A DNA stretch of 20,347 nucleotides from Verrucomicrobiota bacterium (GTDB lineage Bacteria > Verrucomicrobiota > Verrucomicrobiia > Limisphaerales > AV2), in contig QHPA01000233.1 in the NCBI GenBank assembly GCA_003218935.1, positions 1 through 20,347 of the forward strand, in the 5' to 3' direction. Both the position numbers and the translations under genes were made by a program. Under the pieces are notes generated by a model. The model saw nothing but the letters and a program-made list of their open reading frames with translations. It was not told the origin of the DNA and did no database searches. This document shows positions 1 through 8,235 of the stretch, one piece after another. The stretch's first letter is position 1; each line of letters opens with the position of its first letter.

Positions 1-527
1 AGATGTTTCACGCAGAGCATGTAACCGCCGTAGAAGACGGCCGCGCCGACCGCCAGCGCGTCGCCGAGGACATGTTCGGCAGTCAAGCTCAGGCTGACGC
101 CCACGACCAGGACCGCCCCGGCCAGCGCCAGGGCGAGCGCGCCAATGAACGAAGGCCGGATGCGTTCGCCAAACAAGAGGCGCGCACCGAGCGTGACGAA
201 GATGGGCGCGAAGTTGGCGAACAACGTCGCGTTCGCGACCGAGGTCAGCTTGATCGACCAGTGCCAGAGGGCGAGGTCCCCGGCGAAGAGCAGCCCGGCC
301 ACGGCGAGCTGGAGGTTTTCTTTTGAGCTCGCGGGGTGCGGCGTGGCGCCGGGTCTGGTCCGCTCATAAATCCGCCAGAGCCACAGCACCGGCAGGGCGA
401 GCAACAGTCGGTAAAAGGCGGTTGCGCTCGGGCCAACTTCACTGAGCCGCACGAAGACAGGAGCGAAAGCGATTCCCACGGCGCCAGTCAGCAACGCGAC
501 AAAAGCAAGACGGGACTTATCGTGCAC
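1..527 (-). CDS. EamA/DMT-family membrane transporter, partial
   Basis: Reading leftward from a GTG at 527 the frame stays open to the window edge, giving 175 residues. It starts VHDKSRLAFVALLTGAVG and is a run of hydrophobic helices separated by short charged loops. It matches the first EamA repeat of drug/metabolite transporters: a helix, a loop with RLSEVGPSATAFYRLLLALP, then helices around LFAGDLALWHWSIKLTS and VANATLFANFAPIFV. Members usually have ten helices and export small metabolites across the inner membrane; the substrate cannot be told. An in-frame TAG lies four codons upstream of the GTG, so no longer start is possible. The 3' end, with the second EamA repeat, is outside the window. 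It is divergent from sixA with a 67-bp gap. I see no clear ribosome binding site. The family call is strong; the GTG start is likely. Confidence 0.85.
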   Translation of the reverse strand, partial: MHDKSRLAFVALLTGAVGIAFAPVFVRLSEVGPSATAFYRLLLALPVLWLWRIYERTRPGATPHPASSKENLQLAVAGLLFAGDLALWHWSIKLTSVANATLFANFAPIFVTLGARLLFGERIRPSFIGALALALAGAVLVVGVSLSLTAEHVLGDALAVGAAVFYGGYMLCVKH

Positions 528-594
528 CGAGGATTTCTAACACGAGTCTGGCGCGGGGGTCACCTTTTGGTTAATCTTGCGGCGACGTTCAATC

Positions 595-1068
595 ATGAAA
601 CTCTACTTTTTGCGCCACGCCGAAGCCCTGGATGGAAAGGACGACGCGGGCCGGCCCCTCTCTCCGCACGGAAAAAAGGAAGCGCGCGAAGTCGGCCGGT
701 TCCTCAAAGGGGCCGGAATTGAATTTGACGCTGCCTACAGCAGTCCGCTTGTCCGCGCGAGACAGACGGCGAAAATCGTTTTGGAGGTTTGCGGTTCGGC
801 AGAACTGGAAACCGCCGACGCGTTGTTGAACGAAACTGCACCAGGGCAGTTTGAAGATTGGCTGAAAGACCTGATGGAAGCGAAGCATGCATTGCTGGTC
901 GGTCATGCGCCTAGCCTGGCGGAACGGGTTCGTCAACTGCTCGGTATAACGAATCCCGAAGCGCTCAAGCTGCCCAAGGGCGGGCTAGGCTGTCTGGAGA
1001 CTGAAGATCGGCGCGCGGCGACGCTGAAGTTCTTCCTCACACCCAAGCTGCTGGGTGTCCGGGCGTAG
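595..1068 (+). CDS. sixA: SixA-type phosphohistidine phosphatase (histidine phosphatase superfamily)
   Basis: This 157-residue protein begins MKLYFLRHAEA, the RHG/RHA catalytic motif with the nucleophile His8 and phosphate-binding Arg7. Further conserved elements are YSSPLVRARQTA (residues 48-59) and the second catalytic histidine in LLVGHAPSL (His104). The short length without insertions fits SixA rather than phosphoglycerate mutase. In E. coli SixA removes phosphate from histidine of phosphotransfer proteins (ArcB HPt, PTS-Ntr), in the cytoplasm. A start at 577 is possible, but the extra six residues (MRRRSI) do not look like the family, so 595 is preferred. It lies 1.2 kb upstream of a histidine kinase gene, which makes a phosphorelay role attractive but unproven. 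Its last codons contain a 7-bp hairpin (1039-1058) without a T-run. Confidence 0.85.
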   Translation: MKLYFLRHAEALDGKDDAGRPLSPHGKKEAREVGRFLKGAGIEFDAAYSSPLVRARQTAKIVLEVCGSAELETADALLNETAPGQFEDWLKDLMEAKHALLVGHAPSLAERVRQLLGITNPEALKLPKGGLGCLETEDRRAATLKFFLTPKLLGVRA

Positions 1069-1191
1069 TAAAGTCCTGGTTGAGGGCACAAGTGCGGCCG
1101 AATCCGGCAAGTGAGGTAAACTACGCAAACGAGCTTGCCACGCGCCGGGTTCCACCTACCATGCGAGCCAGCTTGACACGCCGGATAAGGG

Positions 1192-1209
1192 GTGTGACAG
1201 GTGTGACAG
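1192..1209 (+). repeat. Perfect 9-bp tandem repeat abutting the corA start codon
   Basis: The 9-mer gtgtgacag occurs twice in direct succession (1192-1200 and 1201-1209), and the second copy touches the ATG of corA at 1210. This leaves no room for a Shine-Dalgarno site. Whether it is a protein-binding site or a replication-slippage product cannot be decided. Confidence 0.7.
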
Positions 1210-2205
1210 ATGATTCGATCGTTCGCATTTACAACGCAGGGACGTTTGCACAGCAAGGATATCGAAATGTTCCTGATGCCAACGCTTTTGGCGGACACGA
1301 ATCTGTTTCTCTGGGTTGATTTGGAAAAGCCGGAGGCGGAGGAGACGAAATCCGTGCTGGAGGACGTGTTCCATTTTCACCCGCTCTCGATCGAAGACTG
1401 TGTGATGCTCAGTCCGTCGCCGAAGGTTGAGGAATACAGCCCGAAAGAAGAGGACCGATTCGCGCCTTACCTGTTCATGGTGATTCACGCGGTGGACTAC
1501 AGCCGCAAGGACGGCGTGTTCGCGACGAGCGAGCTGAATTTCTTTTTGGGCAGGAATTTTCTGGTGACCTATCACGAGGCGCCGCTCCGGAGCGTGCAGG
1601 TCACCGGGGAGCGTTGTCTGAAGAGCACGGTGCACATCGCGCGGGCGCCGGACCGGGTGGCGCATACTTTGCTCGACTCGATTGTCGAAAATTACAAGCC
1701 GGCCCTGGACGAATTGTCGCTGGAGATCGGCGAGTTGGAACAGCAGGCGTTGCAGCATCCGACCCGGGAGACGCTCAACAAAATTCTGCAAGTCAAAAAA
1801 GAAGTGTTGCACCTGCGTCAAATCATCGGGCCGCAGCGCGAGGTGCTGTCGCGGTTTGCGCGGGGCGAGTTCAAGTTGATCCGGGCGCATCTGGTGCCGT
1901 ATTACCGGGACGTTCATGACGCGCTGTTCCATATTTCGGAGCTGGCCCAGGGTTACACGGACTCGTTGACCGGCATTTTGCAGATCTATTTGAACATGTC
2001 GTCGAACCAGACCGGCGAAGTGGTGAAATTGCTGACGATGATCACGGTGATCACGACGCCGTTGATGATGATCGGGACCTGGTACGGGATGAATTTCGAC
2101 ATGCCGGAGCTCAAAGTGCGCTACGGCTATGAGCTGGCCGTGGCGGTGACCGCATTCACAACAGCCGCTACCTACTGGTATTTCAAGCGAAAGAAATGGT
2201 TTTGA
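1210..2205 (+). CDS. corA: CorA-family magnesium/cobalt transport channel
   Basis: The 331-residue product has the CorA architecture. A large acidic cytoplasmic N-terminal domain (FLWVDLEKPEAEE, then HPLSIEDC) is followed by long helices and two C-terminal membrane segments. The signature YGMNFD (GMN at about residues 293-295) sits between the two segments and forms the pore entrance. The protein ends KRKKWF, a typical positively charged cytoplasmic tail. The known role is pentameric inner-membrane Mg2+ uptake, with Co2+ or Ni2+ also carried. The start at 1210 is chosen because MIRSFAF resembles family N-termini; Met20 is the main alternative. The ATG is preceded directly by a tandem repeat and no Shine-Dalgarno is visible. 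Length and motifs look intact. Confidence 0.93.
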   Translation: MIRSFAFTTQGRLHSKDIEMFLMPTLLADTNLFLWVDLEKPEAEETKSVLEDVFHFHPLSIEDCVMLSPSPKVEEYSPKEEDRFAPYLFMVIHAVDYSRKDGVFATSELNFFLGRNFLVTYHEAPLRSVQVTGERCLKSTVHIARAPDRVAHTLLDSIVENYKPALDELSLEIGELEQQALQHPTRETLNKILQVKKEVLHLRQIIGPQREVLSRFARGEFKLIRAHLVPYYRDVHDALFHISELAQGYTDSLTGILQIYLNMSSNQTGEVVKLLTMITVITTPLMMIGTWYGMNFDMPELKVRYGYELAVAVTAFTTAATYWYFKRKKWF

Positions 2206-2212
2206 CCAAAGC

Positions 2213-2260
2213 GTTGAATGGTTGACCCGTTAAATCGTTAAACCGGTTCAACCCTTCAAC
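2213..2260. repeat. Imperfect inverted repeat between corA and the histidine kinase gene
   Basis: Arms at 2213-2228 and 2245-2260 pair at 14 of 16 positions. The loop region holds two copies of cgttaaa (2228-2234, 2236-2242), and a related gttaaacg stands just before the kinase ATG at 2271. The spacer thus consists almost entirely of GTTGA/GTTAA words. It has no T-run, so it is not a classical terminator. It may be a genome-wide interspersed repeat or an mRNA hairpin just upstream of the start. Confidence 0.65.
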
Positions 2261-2270
2261 GAGTTAAACG

Positions 2271-3530
2271 ATGGCACCCAAATCCAGCTTTCTCGACAAG
2301 GTGCTCGGGCGCATTGGCCGGCTCGATCCCGAAGGTCTGCAAACCGTCGTTCAGCGGCTGGCGCGCGAGCGGAGTTTTCTGGAAACGCTGTTCAACACGA
2401 TTGAAGACGGCGTGCTTGTGGTGGACGAGCAGGGACGGATCGTTTATTTCAACCAGGCCGTGACGAATCTGCTCGGATTGAAAGCGCAGGAGACCGAAGG
2501 CCATCACCTGACGCGGTATCTGCCTGAGCTGGATTGGAAAGAGCTCTCCGCGCGAGACCGCGCCGGAGGACAACAGGTCGTGCGGCACGAATTTGAAGTG
2601 AACTATCCGCGACACCGCTTTCTCCGATTGTATGCGGCGCCGTTGGATGGCGAAGGGACCGGCAGCTCCGGCGTGGCGTTGATTCTGCACGACGCGACGG
2701 AAGCGCGGCAAAAGACATTCGACGCCATCGAAAGCGAGCGTATCCAGGCGCTGACGCTGCTGGCCGCCAGCGTGGCGCATGAGATTGGCAACCCGCTCAA
2801 TGCGCTCCACATTCACCTGCAGTTGATCGAGCGCGAGCTGAAGAAGCTCAAGCAGGGGCCGAAGGATCCGGACGGTCGAACTCTTCCCACGGTCAAGGGG
2901 CCTCGGCCGCGAGTCCTGCATTCCGACAGCGACACGGAGGAGATCGCCGCGAAACTGCAAAATTATCTGAGCGTTGCCAAAGGGGAAATTGATCGGTTGG
3001 ATTACATTGTCACGCAATTCCTGCAGGCCATTCGTCCCACGCCGCCGCAGAAGAAGATGGTTTCATTGAACGACATCGCCCGTGAAACCATTGACCTGTT
3101 ACGGCCGGAAATCGAAAACCGCGGACAGACCCTGGAGGAAAAACTGGCGCGACAACTGCCGACCGCGCCGCTTGATCCGGCCCAGATCAAGCAGGTGCTG
3201 GTCAATCTGGTCAAGAACGCGGTGCAGGCCATGACCAAGGGCGGGGTGTTGACGGTGCAAACCGGTTCCGGCGCGGACGGTGTCTGGGTGAGCATCGCGG
3301 ACACCGGTTGCGGCATTCCGCAGGAACAGTTGAACCGCATTTTCGAGCCGTTTTTTACGACCAAAAGAAAAGGATCGGGTTTGGGACTGATGATCGTGCA
3401 GCGGATCGTGCGGGAACACGGGGGCTTGATCAAACTGGAGAGCAACGTGGGGCAGGGAACCCGGTTTCGAATCTGGCTGCCCTTGCACGAACGGCAGCCG
3501 CGATTGCTGGAGGCGCCCTTGCATGATTAA
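2271..3530 (+). CDS. Soluble PAS-domain sensor histidine kinase (NtrB-like)
   Basis: The 419-residue protein has no membrane segment, so it should sense in the cytoplasm. A PAS domain covers about residues 35-145 (FLETLFNTIEDGVLVVDEQG). The phospho-acceptor His170 lies in ASVAHEIGNPLNAL. The ATPase domain shows the N box NLVKNAVQA (Asn316), the G1 box ADTGCGIP (Asp344), an F box FEPFFTTKRKG and the G2 box GSGLGL. About 40 Pro- and charge-rich residues (195-235) separate the His helix from the second dimerisation helix, longer than usual. The stop overlaps the next gene by 8 bp, so kinase and regulator are translationally coupled and almost certainly cognate. By analogy with NtrB it phosphorylates that regulator. 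The signal is unknown. Confidence 0.93.
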   Translation: MAPKSSFLDKVLGRIGRLDPEGLQTVVQRLARERSFLETLFNTIEDGVLVVDEQGRIVYFNQAVTNLLGLKAQETEGHHLTRYLPELDWKELSARDRAGGQQVVRHEFEVNYPRHRFLRLYAAPLDGEGTGSSGVALILHDATEARQKTFDAIESERIQALTLLAASVAHEIGNPLNALHIHLQLIERELKKLKQGPKDPDGRTLPTVKGPRPRVLHSDSDTEEIAAKLQNYLSVAKGEIDRLDYIVTQFLQAIRPTPPQKKMVSLNDIARETIDLLRPEIENRGQTLEEKLARQLPTAPLDPAQIKQVLVNLVKNAVQAMTKGGVLTVQTGSGADGVWVSIADTGCGIPQEQLNRIFEPFFTTKRKGSGLGLMIVQRIVREHGGLIKLESNVGQGTRFRIWLPLHERQPRLLEAPLHD

Positions 3531-4896
3531 ACCGATGTTGCTGATCGTGGACGATGAAAAGCCGACGCGCGAGGGGTTGCGCGCGGTGTTGGAGGACCGT
3601 TACGACGTTTATCTTGCCGAAGACACCGCTGCGGCCGTGGAGTTGCTGGAGAAGGAACATTTCGATGTGCTGTTAACGGACCTTCGGTTGCCGAGCGAGG
3701 ACGGCATGAAATTGATCGCGCGGGCGAAGTCGCTTTCGAAACCGCCGGTCTGCATTCTGATGACCGCCTACGGCTCGGAGGAAGTTGCGGTGGAAGCGAT
3801 GAAACGCGGGGCCGACGACTACATCGCCAAAGGGCGGATGCAAATTGACGAGCTGGAAATGCGGATCAGCCGGGCGCTGCGCCGTCAATCGCTTGAAGTT
3901 GAAAACGAGTCGCTGCGGCAACAGCTCGACAGAAAATACGGGTTGGAAAATATCATCGGCGAATCGCCGCCCATGCAGGAGGTGCTGGAAACGGTGCGCC
4001 AGGTCGCGCCGTCGAAGGCGACGGTGCTCGTCACCGGAGAAAGCGGCACCGGCAAAGAGCTGATCGCGCGGGCGATTCATCAACTCAGCCCGCGGGCGCG
4101 GCAACCGCTGGTGGCAGTGCACTGCGCCGGTCTGCCGCGGGAATTGATCGAGAGCGAGCTGTTCGGGCACGAGCGGGGAGCGTTCACCGGCGCGCACGAG
4201 CGGCGGATCGGGCGGGTCGAGCAGGCCCAGGGCGGGACGCTGTTTCTGGACGAAATCGGGGAAATTGACGCCACGATTCAGATCAAACTGCTGCGGTTCC
4301 TCGGCGAGCGCACCTTTGAGCGCGTCGGTTCCAACAAAACGTTGACGGCTGACGTGAGGCTGGTCACCGCCACGAACAAAAACCTGGAGGAACGGGTCAA
4401 GTCCGGCGCGTTTCGTGAAGACCTTTACTTTCGATTGAAAGTCGTCGAAATCCGGCTGCCGCCACTGCGCGAGCGGACGGGGGACATTCCGTTGCTGGCG
4501 CAGGATTTTCTGCGCGAGTTTGCGCGGGAAAATGACAAAAAAGTGAACGATTTTGCCGCCGAATCGCTCGAAGCGTTGATGCAATACGGCTGGCCGGGCA
4601 ACGTCCGCGAGTTGCGCACGGCCATCGAGCACGCCGTAGTGCTTTGCCGGAGCGAAAAAATCATGCGGCGCGATCTGCCGCCGAACGTACGCGGCAACGG
4701 CGCCGCACAGGCCGCGGTGGATGCCGCCCGGTTGCTGACGCAAAACGATCTGACGGTGCAGGAAGCCGAGAAACAGCTCATCATTCGAGCACTGAAAGAA
4801 TCGAATGGGAACCGGACTTTGGCGGCAAAGAAAATCGGCATCAGCCGCCGGACCTTGCACCGGAAACTTCACACTTATCATCTGGAAGGGTTTTGA
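3523..4896 (+). CDS. Sigma-54-dependent response regulator (NtrC family: REC, AAA+, Fis HTH)
   Basis: The 457 residues have the full NtrC layout. The receiver domain has the acidic pocket Asp10/Asp11, phospho-acceptor Asp53 ([10 protein letters not shown]), Thr81 and Lys103. The AAA+ domain has Walker A GESGTGKE (172-179), an intact GAFTGA loop (219-224) that contacts sigma-54, and Walker B LFLDEIGE (Asp243/Glu244). A C-terminal Fis-type helix-turn-helix ([20 protein letters not shown]) binds enhancer DNA. It should therefore activate sigma-54 promoters when phosphorylated by the overlapping upstream kinase. The ATG at 3523 lies inside the kinase gene; Met5 (3535) is an alternative start. Targets are unknown; the exopolysaccharide cluster that follows is the natural candidate, but I found no convincing -24/-12 site in the intergenic gaps I checked. 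Confidence 0.95.
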   Translation: MIKPMLLIVDDEKPTREGLRAVLEDRYDVYLAEDTAAAVELLEKEHFDVLLTDLRLPSEDGMKLIARAKSLSKPPVCILMTAYGSEEVAVEAMKRGADDYIAKGRMQIDELEMRISRALRRQSLEVENESLRQQLDRKYGLENIIGESPPMQEVLETVRQVAPSKATVLVTGESGTGKELIARAIHQLSPRARQPLVAVHCAGLPRELIESELFGHERGAFTGAHERRIGRVEQAQGGTLFLDEIGEIDATIQIKLLRFLGERTFERVGSNKTLTADVRLVTATNKNLEERVKSGAFREDLYFRLKVVEIRLPPLRERTGDIPLLAQDFLREFARENDKKVNDFAAESLEALMQYGWPGNVRELRTAIEHAVVLCRSEKIMRRDLPPNVRGNGAAQAAVDAARLLTQNDLTVQEAEKQLIIRALKESNGNRTLAAKKIGISRRTLHRKLHTYHLEGF

Positions 4897-4968
4897 TCGG
4901 CCATTCAAGCGTGGCCGTCGAACCGCGGGGCCAGAGACCCCGGAGAGACAAAACCGGAAGCCTTTTTC

Positions 4969-6786
4969 ATGATTCGATTGCAGGAATGGATTCACAGGTT
5001 TGAAGTGGGCGAAGGGGCGCGCACGGTCCGGTGGGTCCTGGCGATCCTTGCGCTGCTGGCGCTGATCGCCGTTTACGACGTGCGCGAATATCGAAATTTT
5101 TCCACGGCGGAAGCGATGGACGCGGCCCAGTTGGCCCGCAACATCGCAACAGGCAAAGGCTACACCACCGAATTCATCCGTCCACTGAGCATTCATCTGG
5201 TGGAGCAACATCAGATCAAACTCAAACAGCGCACCAACGACTTTGCGCTCTTGAAATCGCCGCATCCGGACCTGGCCAATCCGCCGGTTTATCCCCTCCT
5301 TCTCGCCGGCCTCATGAAGGTGCTCCCCTTTGAATGGGAGATCCCCGGCGGAATTGTTTTCCTGCGGTATCAGCCGGAGGTTCTAATCGCCTTTTTCAAT
5401 CAGGCCTTGTTTTTCGCCGCCATTTTGGCCGTCTTCCACCTGGCCAGACGGCTGTTTGACGTGGCGGTGGCCTGGATTTCCACGCTGGTGCTCGCTGGTT
5501 CGGAGCTGTTCTGGCGGTTCAGCGTCTCGGGCCTTTCCACGATGTTGACGGTCGTGATTTACCTTGCACTGGTGTGGTGCCTGGTGCTCATGGAACAATG
5601 CTCCCGGGAATCGCGACGGAGCGGCGCGTGGTTCGCCGGGATGGCATTGCTGGCTGGGGGACTGGTGGGGTTGGGCGCGCTGACGCGGTATTCGTTCGGC
5701 TGGCTGATCGTGCCTGTGCTGGCGTTCTTCAGCCTCTACTTTGCCCAGCGCCGTGTGGTGTTGTCCCTGGTCGCGCTGTTGGCGTTTGTGGCGGTATTGG
5801 CGCCCTGGCCGGCGCGTAACTACAATTGGTCGGGAACACTGCTTGGCACCGCGGGATATGCCGTGGTGGAGGATACGCCGCAGTTTCCGGGGGACCAGCT
5901 TGAGCGGACGCTGCAGCCGGACTTCAGCGAGGTGGTGTTCGACGACTACCTTCGCAAGCTGGTGGTCAACACAGCGGGCATGTTTCAGAATGAATTGCCG
6001 AAACTCGGAGGAAGCTGGATCACGGGGTTTTTCCTGGTTGGACTGCTGGTGCCGTTTGTGAACCAGGCGTTGGGACGATTGAGAATGTTTCTGCTGTTTT
6101 CTCTGCTGGTATTGACGGTGGTTCAGGCACTGGGCCGCACGCATTTGTCCACCGACTCGCCGGAGATCAACTCGGAAAACCTGCTCATTCTGCTGGCGCC
6201 GCTGGTATTCATTTACGGCGCCGGGATGTATTCGCTGTTGTCGGACCAGTTGAATCTGCCGTTCCCGCAGTTGCGACATCTGGCGACGGGAATTTTTGTG
6301 CTGATCAGTTGCGCGCCGATGATCTTCACACTGTTGCCGCCGCGGGAGTTTCCATTGGCTTATCCTCCGTATTTTCCGCCGTGGGTTCAGCAATTCGGGC
6401 GCTGGATGGATGAACGGGAACTAGTGATGAGCGATATGCCCTGGGCGATGGCCTGGTACGGCAGACGGCAGAGCGTCTGGACCACGTTGAACGTGCAGGA
6501 CCAAAAAGGGCACGACGATTTTTTCACGGTGAACGACTTGCGGAAACCGATTCATGGGCTCTACTTGACGACACTGACGATGGACGCCCGGTTTTACTCG
6601 CAGATGCTTAGCGGGCGGGAGGGGACATGGGAAAGATTTCTTCTTGACGGCTTAGTGACAACAAATGGCTTGCCTGCGGGCTTTCCTTTGAAGCATGTTC
6701 CAACCGGTCAGTACCTCGAGCGCGGCCAGCTTTTCCTTACCGATTGGCCGCGATGGGGGAAAGGCCGAACCGAGCCAACCAGATGA
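4969..6786 (+). CDS. Multi-pass membrane protein, GT-C/family-39-like glycosyltransferase
   Basis: The 605-residue protein has a short cytoplasmic N-terminus, a first helix (WVLAILALLALIAVY) and roughly ten more hydrophobic segments, ending in a soluble C-terminal portion of about 150 residues. The first periplasmic loop contains EAMDAAQLARNIATGKGYTT with an acidic residue at the place where GT-C enzymes keep their catalytic Asp. It also contains PHPDLANPPVYPLLLAG, a pattern common in ArnT/PMT-type (family 39) proteins. Such enzymes transfer sugars from polyprenyl-phosphate donors in the periplasm. The donor and acceptor are unknown. It starts 72 bp after the response regulator and is followed by the exopolysaccharide export cluster, so a role in surface glycan assembly is plausible. 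Family assignment is from motif pattern only. Confidence 0.7.
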   Translation: MIRLQEWIHRFEVGEGARTVRWVLAILALLALIAVYDVREYRNFSTAEAMDAAQLARNIATGKGYTTEFIRPLSIHLVEQHQIKLKQRTNDFALLKSPHPDLANPPVYPLLLAGLMKVLPFEWEIPGGIVFLRYQPEVLIAFFNQALFFAAILAVFHLARRLFDVAVAWISTLVLAGSELFWRFSVSGLSTMLTVVIYLALVWCLVLMEQCSRESRRSGAWFAGMALLAGGLVGLGALTRYSFGWLIVPVLAFFSLYFAQRRVVLSLVALLAFVAVLAPWPARNYNWSGTLLGTAGYAVVEDTPQFPGDQLERTLQPDFSEVVFDDYLRKLVVNTAGMFQNELPKLGGSWITGFFLVGLLVPFVNQALGRLRMFLLFSLLVLTVVQALGRTHLSTDSPEINSENLLILLAPLVFIYGAGMYSLLSDQLNLPFPQLRHLATGIFVLISCAPMIFTLLPPREFPLAYPPYFPPWVQQFGRWMDERELVMSDMPWAMAWYGRRQSVWTTLNVQDQKGHDDFFTVNDLRKPIHGLYLTTLTMDARFYSQMLSGREGTWERFLLDGLVTTNGLPAGFPLKHVPTGQYLERGQLFLTDWPRWGKGRTEPTR

Positions 6787-6813
6787 AATCGCTTATTTTG
6801 GAAAGATTTATGT

Positions 6814-6842
6814 TTGACAATCGCGGGTGCAAAACGTAAAAG
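6814..6842 (+). promoter_or_regulatory. Predicted sigma-70-type promoter of the outer-membrane barrel gene
   Basis: A perfect -35 hexamer TTGACA (6814-6819) is followed after exactly 17 bp by TAAAAG (6837-6842), a four-of-six match to the -10 consensus. It lies in the 120-bp gap before the ATG at 6907. That leader also carries a short inverted repeat (tgtgt-aa-acaca, about 6882-6893) and a Shine-Dalgarno-like aggaaag (6893-6899). This suggests the export cluster can be transcribed independently of the upstream membrane-protein gene. Confidence 0.55.
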
Positions 6843-6906
6843 AGGTCCACTTTTCAATACAAGCTGTTCATAGGCGAAACTTGTGTAAACACAGGAAAGT
6901 CAATTT

Positions 6907-8172
6907 ATGAAAAAAATCATCGCTTCCGCCAGTCTAGCCGCGCTCGGCGCTGCCGGTTTGCAGGCGGCTTACGCACCGGGCCTTTCACCGCTGGAAAAGT
7001 CCAAACTTTGGACCGTTTCGGGCCTGGTGCGCGGCTTTTACGATGACAACCCGACAGACTCTGTCAGATCGCAGAAACAACCTTCCTGGGGGCTCGAAGT
7101 GAGTCCTTCCCTGGCGGTCAACGTGGCCCTGGATCAGACGCTGATCGGTTTCAATTACACGTATGATCTGCGGTTCTACGAGGCCCGCCCGACAAATGAT
7201 GCTGACCACACCCACCAGTTCAAGCTGAAGCTCAACCATACCATTACGGAGCGCTACAAGCTCGAGGTAAGTGATTCGTTCTACTATGTGCAGGAACCAG
7301 ACCTGACCACCGGTATCGCTGCCAGGACGCTGCGCACGGACCAACCTTACATCCACAACAACGGTCGGTTGGCGTTCAGCGCGGAATTGACGCCTCTCCT
7401 GGGCCTGGACGCGTCTTACCAGAACGACTACTGGGATTTCAGTGAACACGGCCCGGGCAGCCTTTCAGCGCTGCTCGACCGGGTTGAACACTTGGGTGTA
7501 TTAACGGCGCGTTGGCAGGCGTTGCCGAACACGGTCGGGTTGTTAAGCTACAAATTCGGGATTGTGGATCATACCAGTAAAGATTCCACGGCGGCGAACG
7601 ATCCTGTCTTGTCTTCCGTAACCGATCCGACGAGGCGGGATACCACTACTCATACTGTGACTGTAGGAGCAGATCAGAGCTTCACCTCACAATTGACCGC
7701 GCATGTGGAAGTTGGTGCCCAGTTTACAGATTATCCCAATCGCCTTGCCGTCGATCCGGATAGCACGGTGAACCCGTATGTGGACGCGAACGCCACGTGG
7801 ACCTACAATCCCGGCAGCTACTTGCGGCTCGGAGTCGTGCATAAGCGCAACGCGACCGATGTCGCTTTCCAGCCGATCTCCGGGACGCCGACACTCGATC
7901 AGGAAAGCACTGGGGTATATGGCTCGGTGAATCATCGGATCTCACCCAAACTGACCGGCAGTTTGCTCGCTCAGTTCCAGCACTCGACCTTCAAAGGCGG
8001 GTTGGATGATGGAAAGGTTGAGTTGCTCGGCACGTTGGGGGTTAACTGCTCTTATCAGGTGAACACGTTTATTTCGGCAGACGCGGGTTATAACTATGAT
8101 CGGCAGGATTCGGATATTGGCCGGAGCTACACGCGGAACGTAATTTACTTCGGGTTGAAAGCGACCTATTAA
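6907..8172 (+). CDS. Outer-membrane beta-barrel protein (putative BBP2-type porin of exopolysaccharide loci)
   Basis: The 421-residue product starts with a signal peptide (MKKIIASASLAALGAAGLQA, cleavage near AYA). It then consists of alternating polar/aromatic stretches typical of beta-strands, such as GFNYTYDLRFYEARP, KLEVSDSFYYVQEP and YLRLGVVHKRN, with polar loops between. It ends YFGLKATY, an aromatic C-terminal residue as expected for a BAM substrate. Proteins of this kind (putative beta-barrel porin 2 family) recur in exopolysaccharide clusters, probably as outer-membrane partners of export or secretion. It has its own promoter and a Shine-Dalgarno site, and is followed by an intrinsic terminator. 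That gives it a separate transcription unit or higher dosage than the wzc-wza genes. The barrel call is firm; the precise function is not known. Confidence 0.8.
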   Translation: MKKIIASASLAALGAAGLQAAYAPGLSPLEKSKLWTVSGLVRGFYDDNPTDSVRSQKQPSWGLEVSPSLAVNVALDQTLIGFNYTYDLRFYEARPTNDADHTHQFKLKLNHTITERYKLEVSDSFYYVQEPDLTTGIAARTLRTDQPYIHNNGRLAFSAELTPLLGLDASYQNDYWDFSEHGPGSLSALLDRVEHLGVLTARWQALPNTVGLLSYKFGIVDHTSKDSTAANDPVLSSVTDPTRRDTTTHTVTVGADQSFTSQLTAHVEVGAQFTDYPNRLAVDPDSTVNPYVDANATWTYNPGSYLRLGVVHKRNATDVAFQPISGTPTLDQESTGVYGSVNHRISPKLTGSLLAQFQHSTFKGGLDDGKVELLGTLGVNCSYQVNTFISADAGYNYDRQDSDIGRSYTRNVIYFGLKATY

Positions 8173-8195
8173 AATTTAACACACAGAACAACAGG

Positions 8196-8230
8196 GGAGG
8201 CTGGAAGCAAAAGCTCTAGCCTCCTTTTTT
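8196..8230 (+). terminator. Intrinsic terminator directly in front of the wzc start codon
   Basis: A 7-bp perfect stem (ggaggct at 8196-8202, agcctcc at 8218-8224) with a 15-nt loop is followed by six T (8225-8230), a textbook Rho-independent terminator. It ends only five bases before the ATG of the next gene at 8236, so the downstream gene has no Shine-Dalgarno in the usual place. The 3' arm plus T-run (cctccttt) copies the conserved anti-Shine-Dalgarno end of 16S rRNA, and the 5' arm (ggggagg) looks like a Shine-Dalgarno. Confidence 0.8.
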
Positions 8231-8235
8231 ATCAT

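Noticed and set aside
1039..1058. Hairpin at the end of sixA as a terminator
   Set aside because: A perfect 7-bp stem, but inside the coding sequence and without a T-run.
4908..4927. Possible sigma-54 -24/-12 element before the GT-C-like gene
   Set aside because: GG and GC are at the right spacing but the -12 half reads ccgc rather than ttgc and the -24 half is incomplete; a similar weak match occurs before corA.
3673..5265. 530-codon open frame on the minus strand opposite the response regulator
   Set aside because: It is Arg/Gln/Phe-rich with no domain-like pattern, crosses the intergenic gap, and is the antisense shadow of a clearly coding NtrC gene in GC-rich DNA.
5383..6393. 336-codon minus-strand frame opposite the GT-C-like protein
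   Set aside because: Very high Gln/Arg/His content without motifs; mirror image of hydrophobic codons on the other strand.
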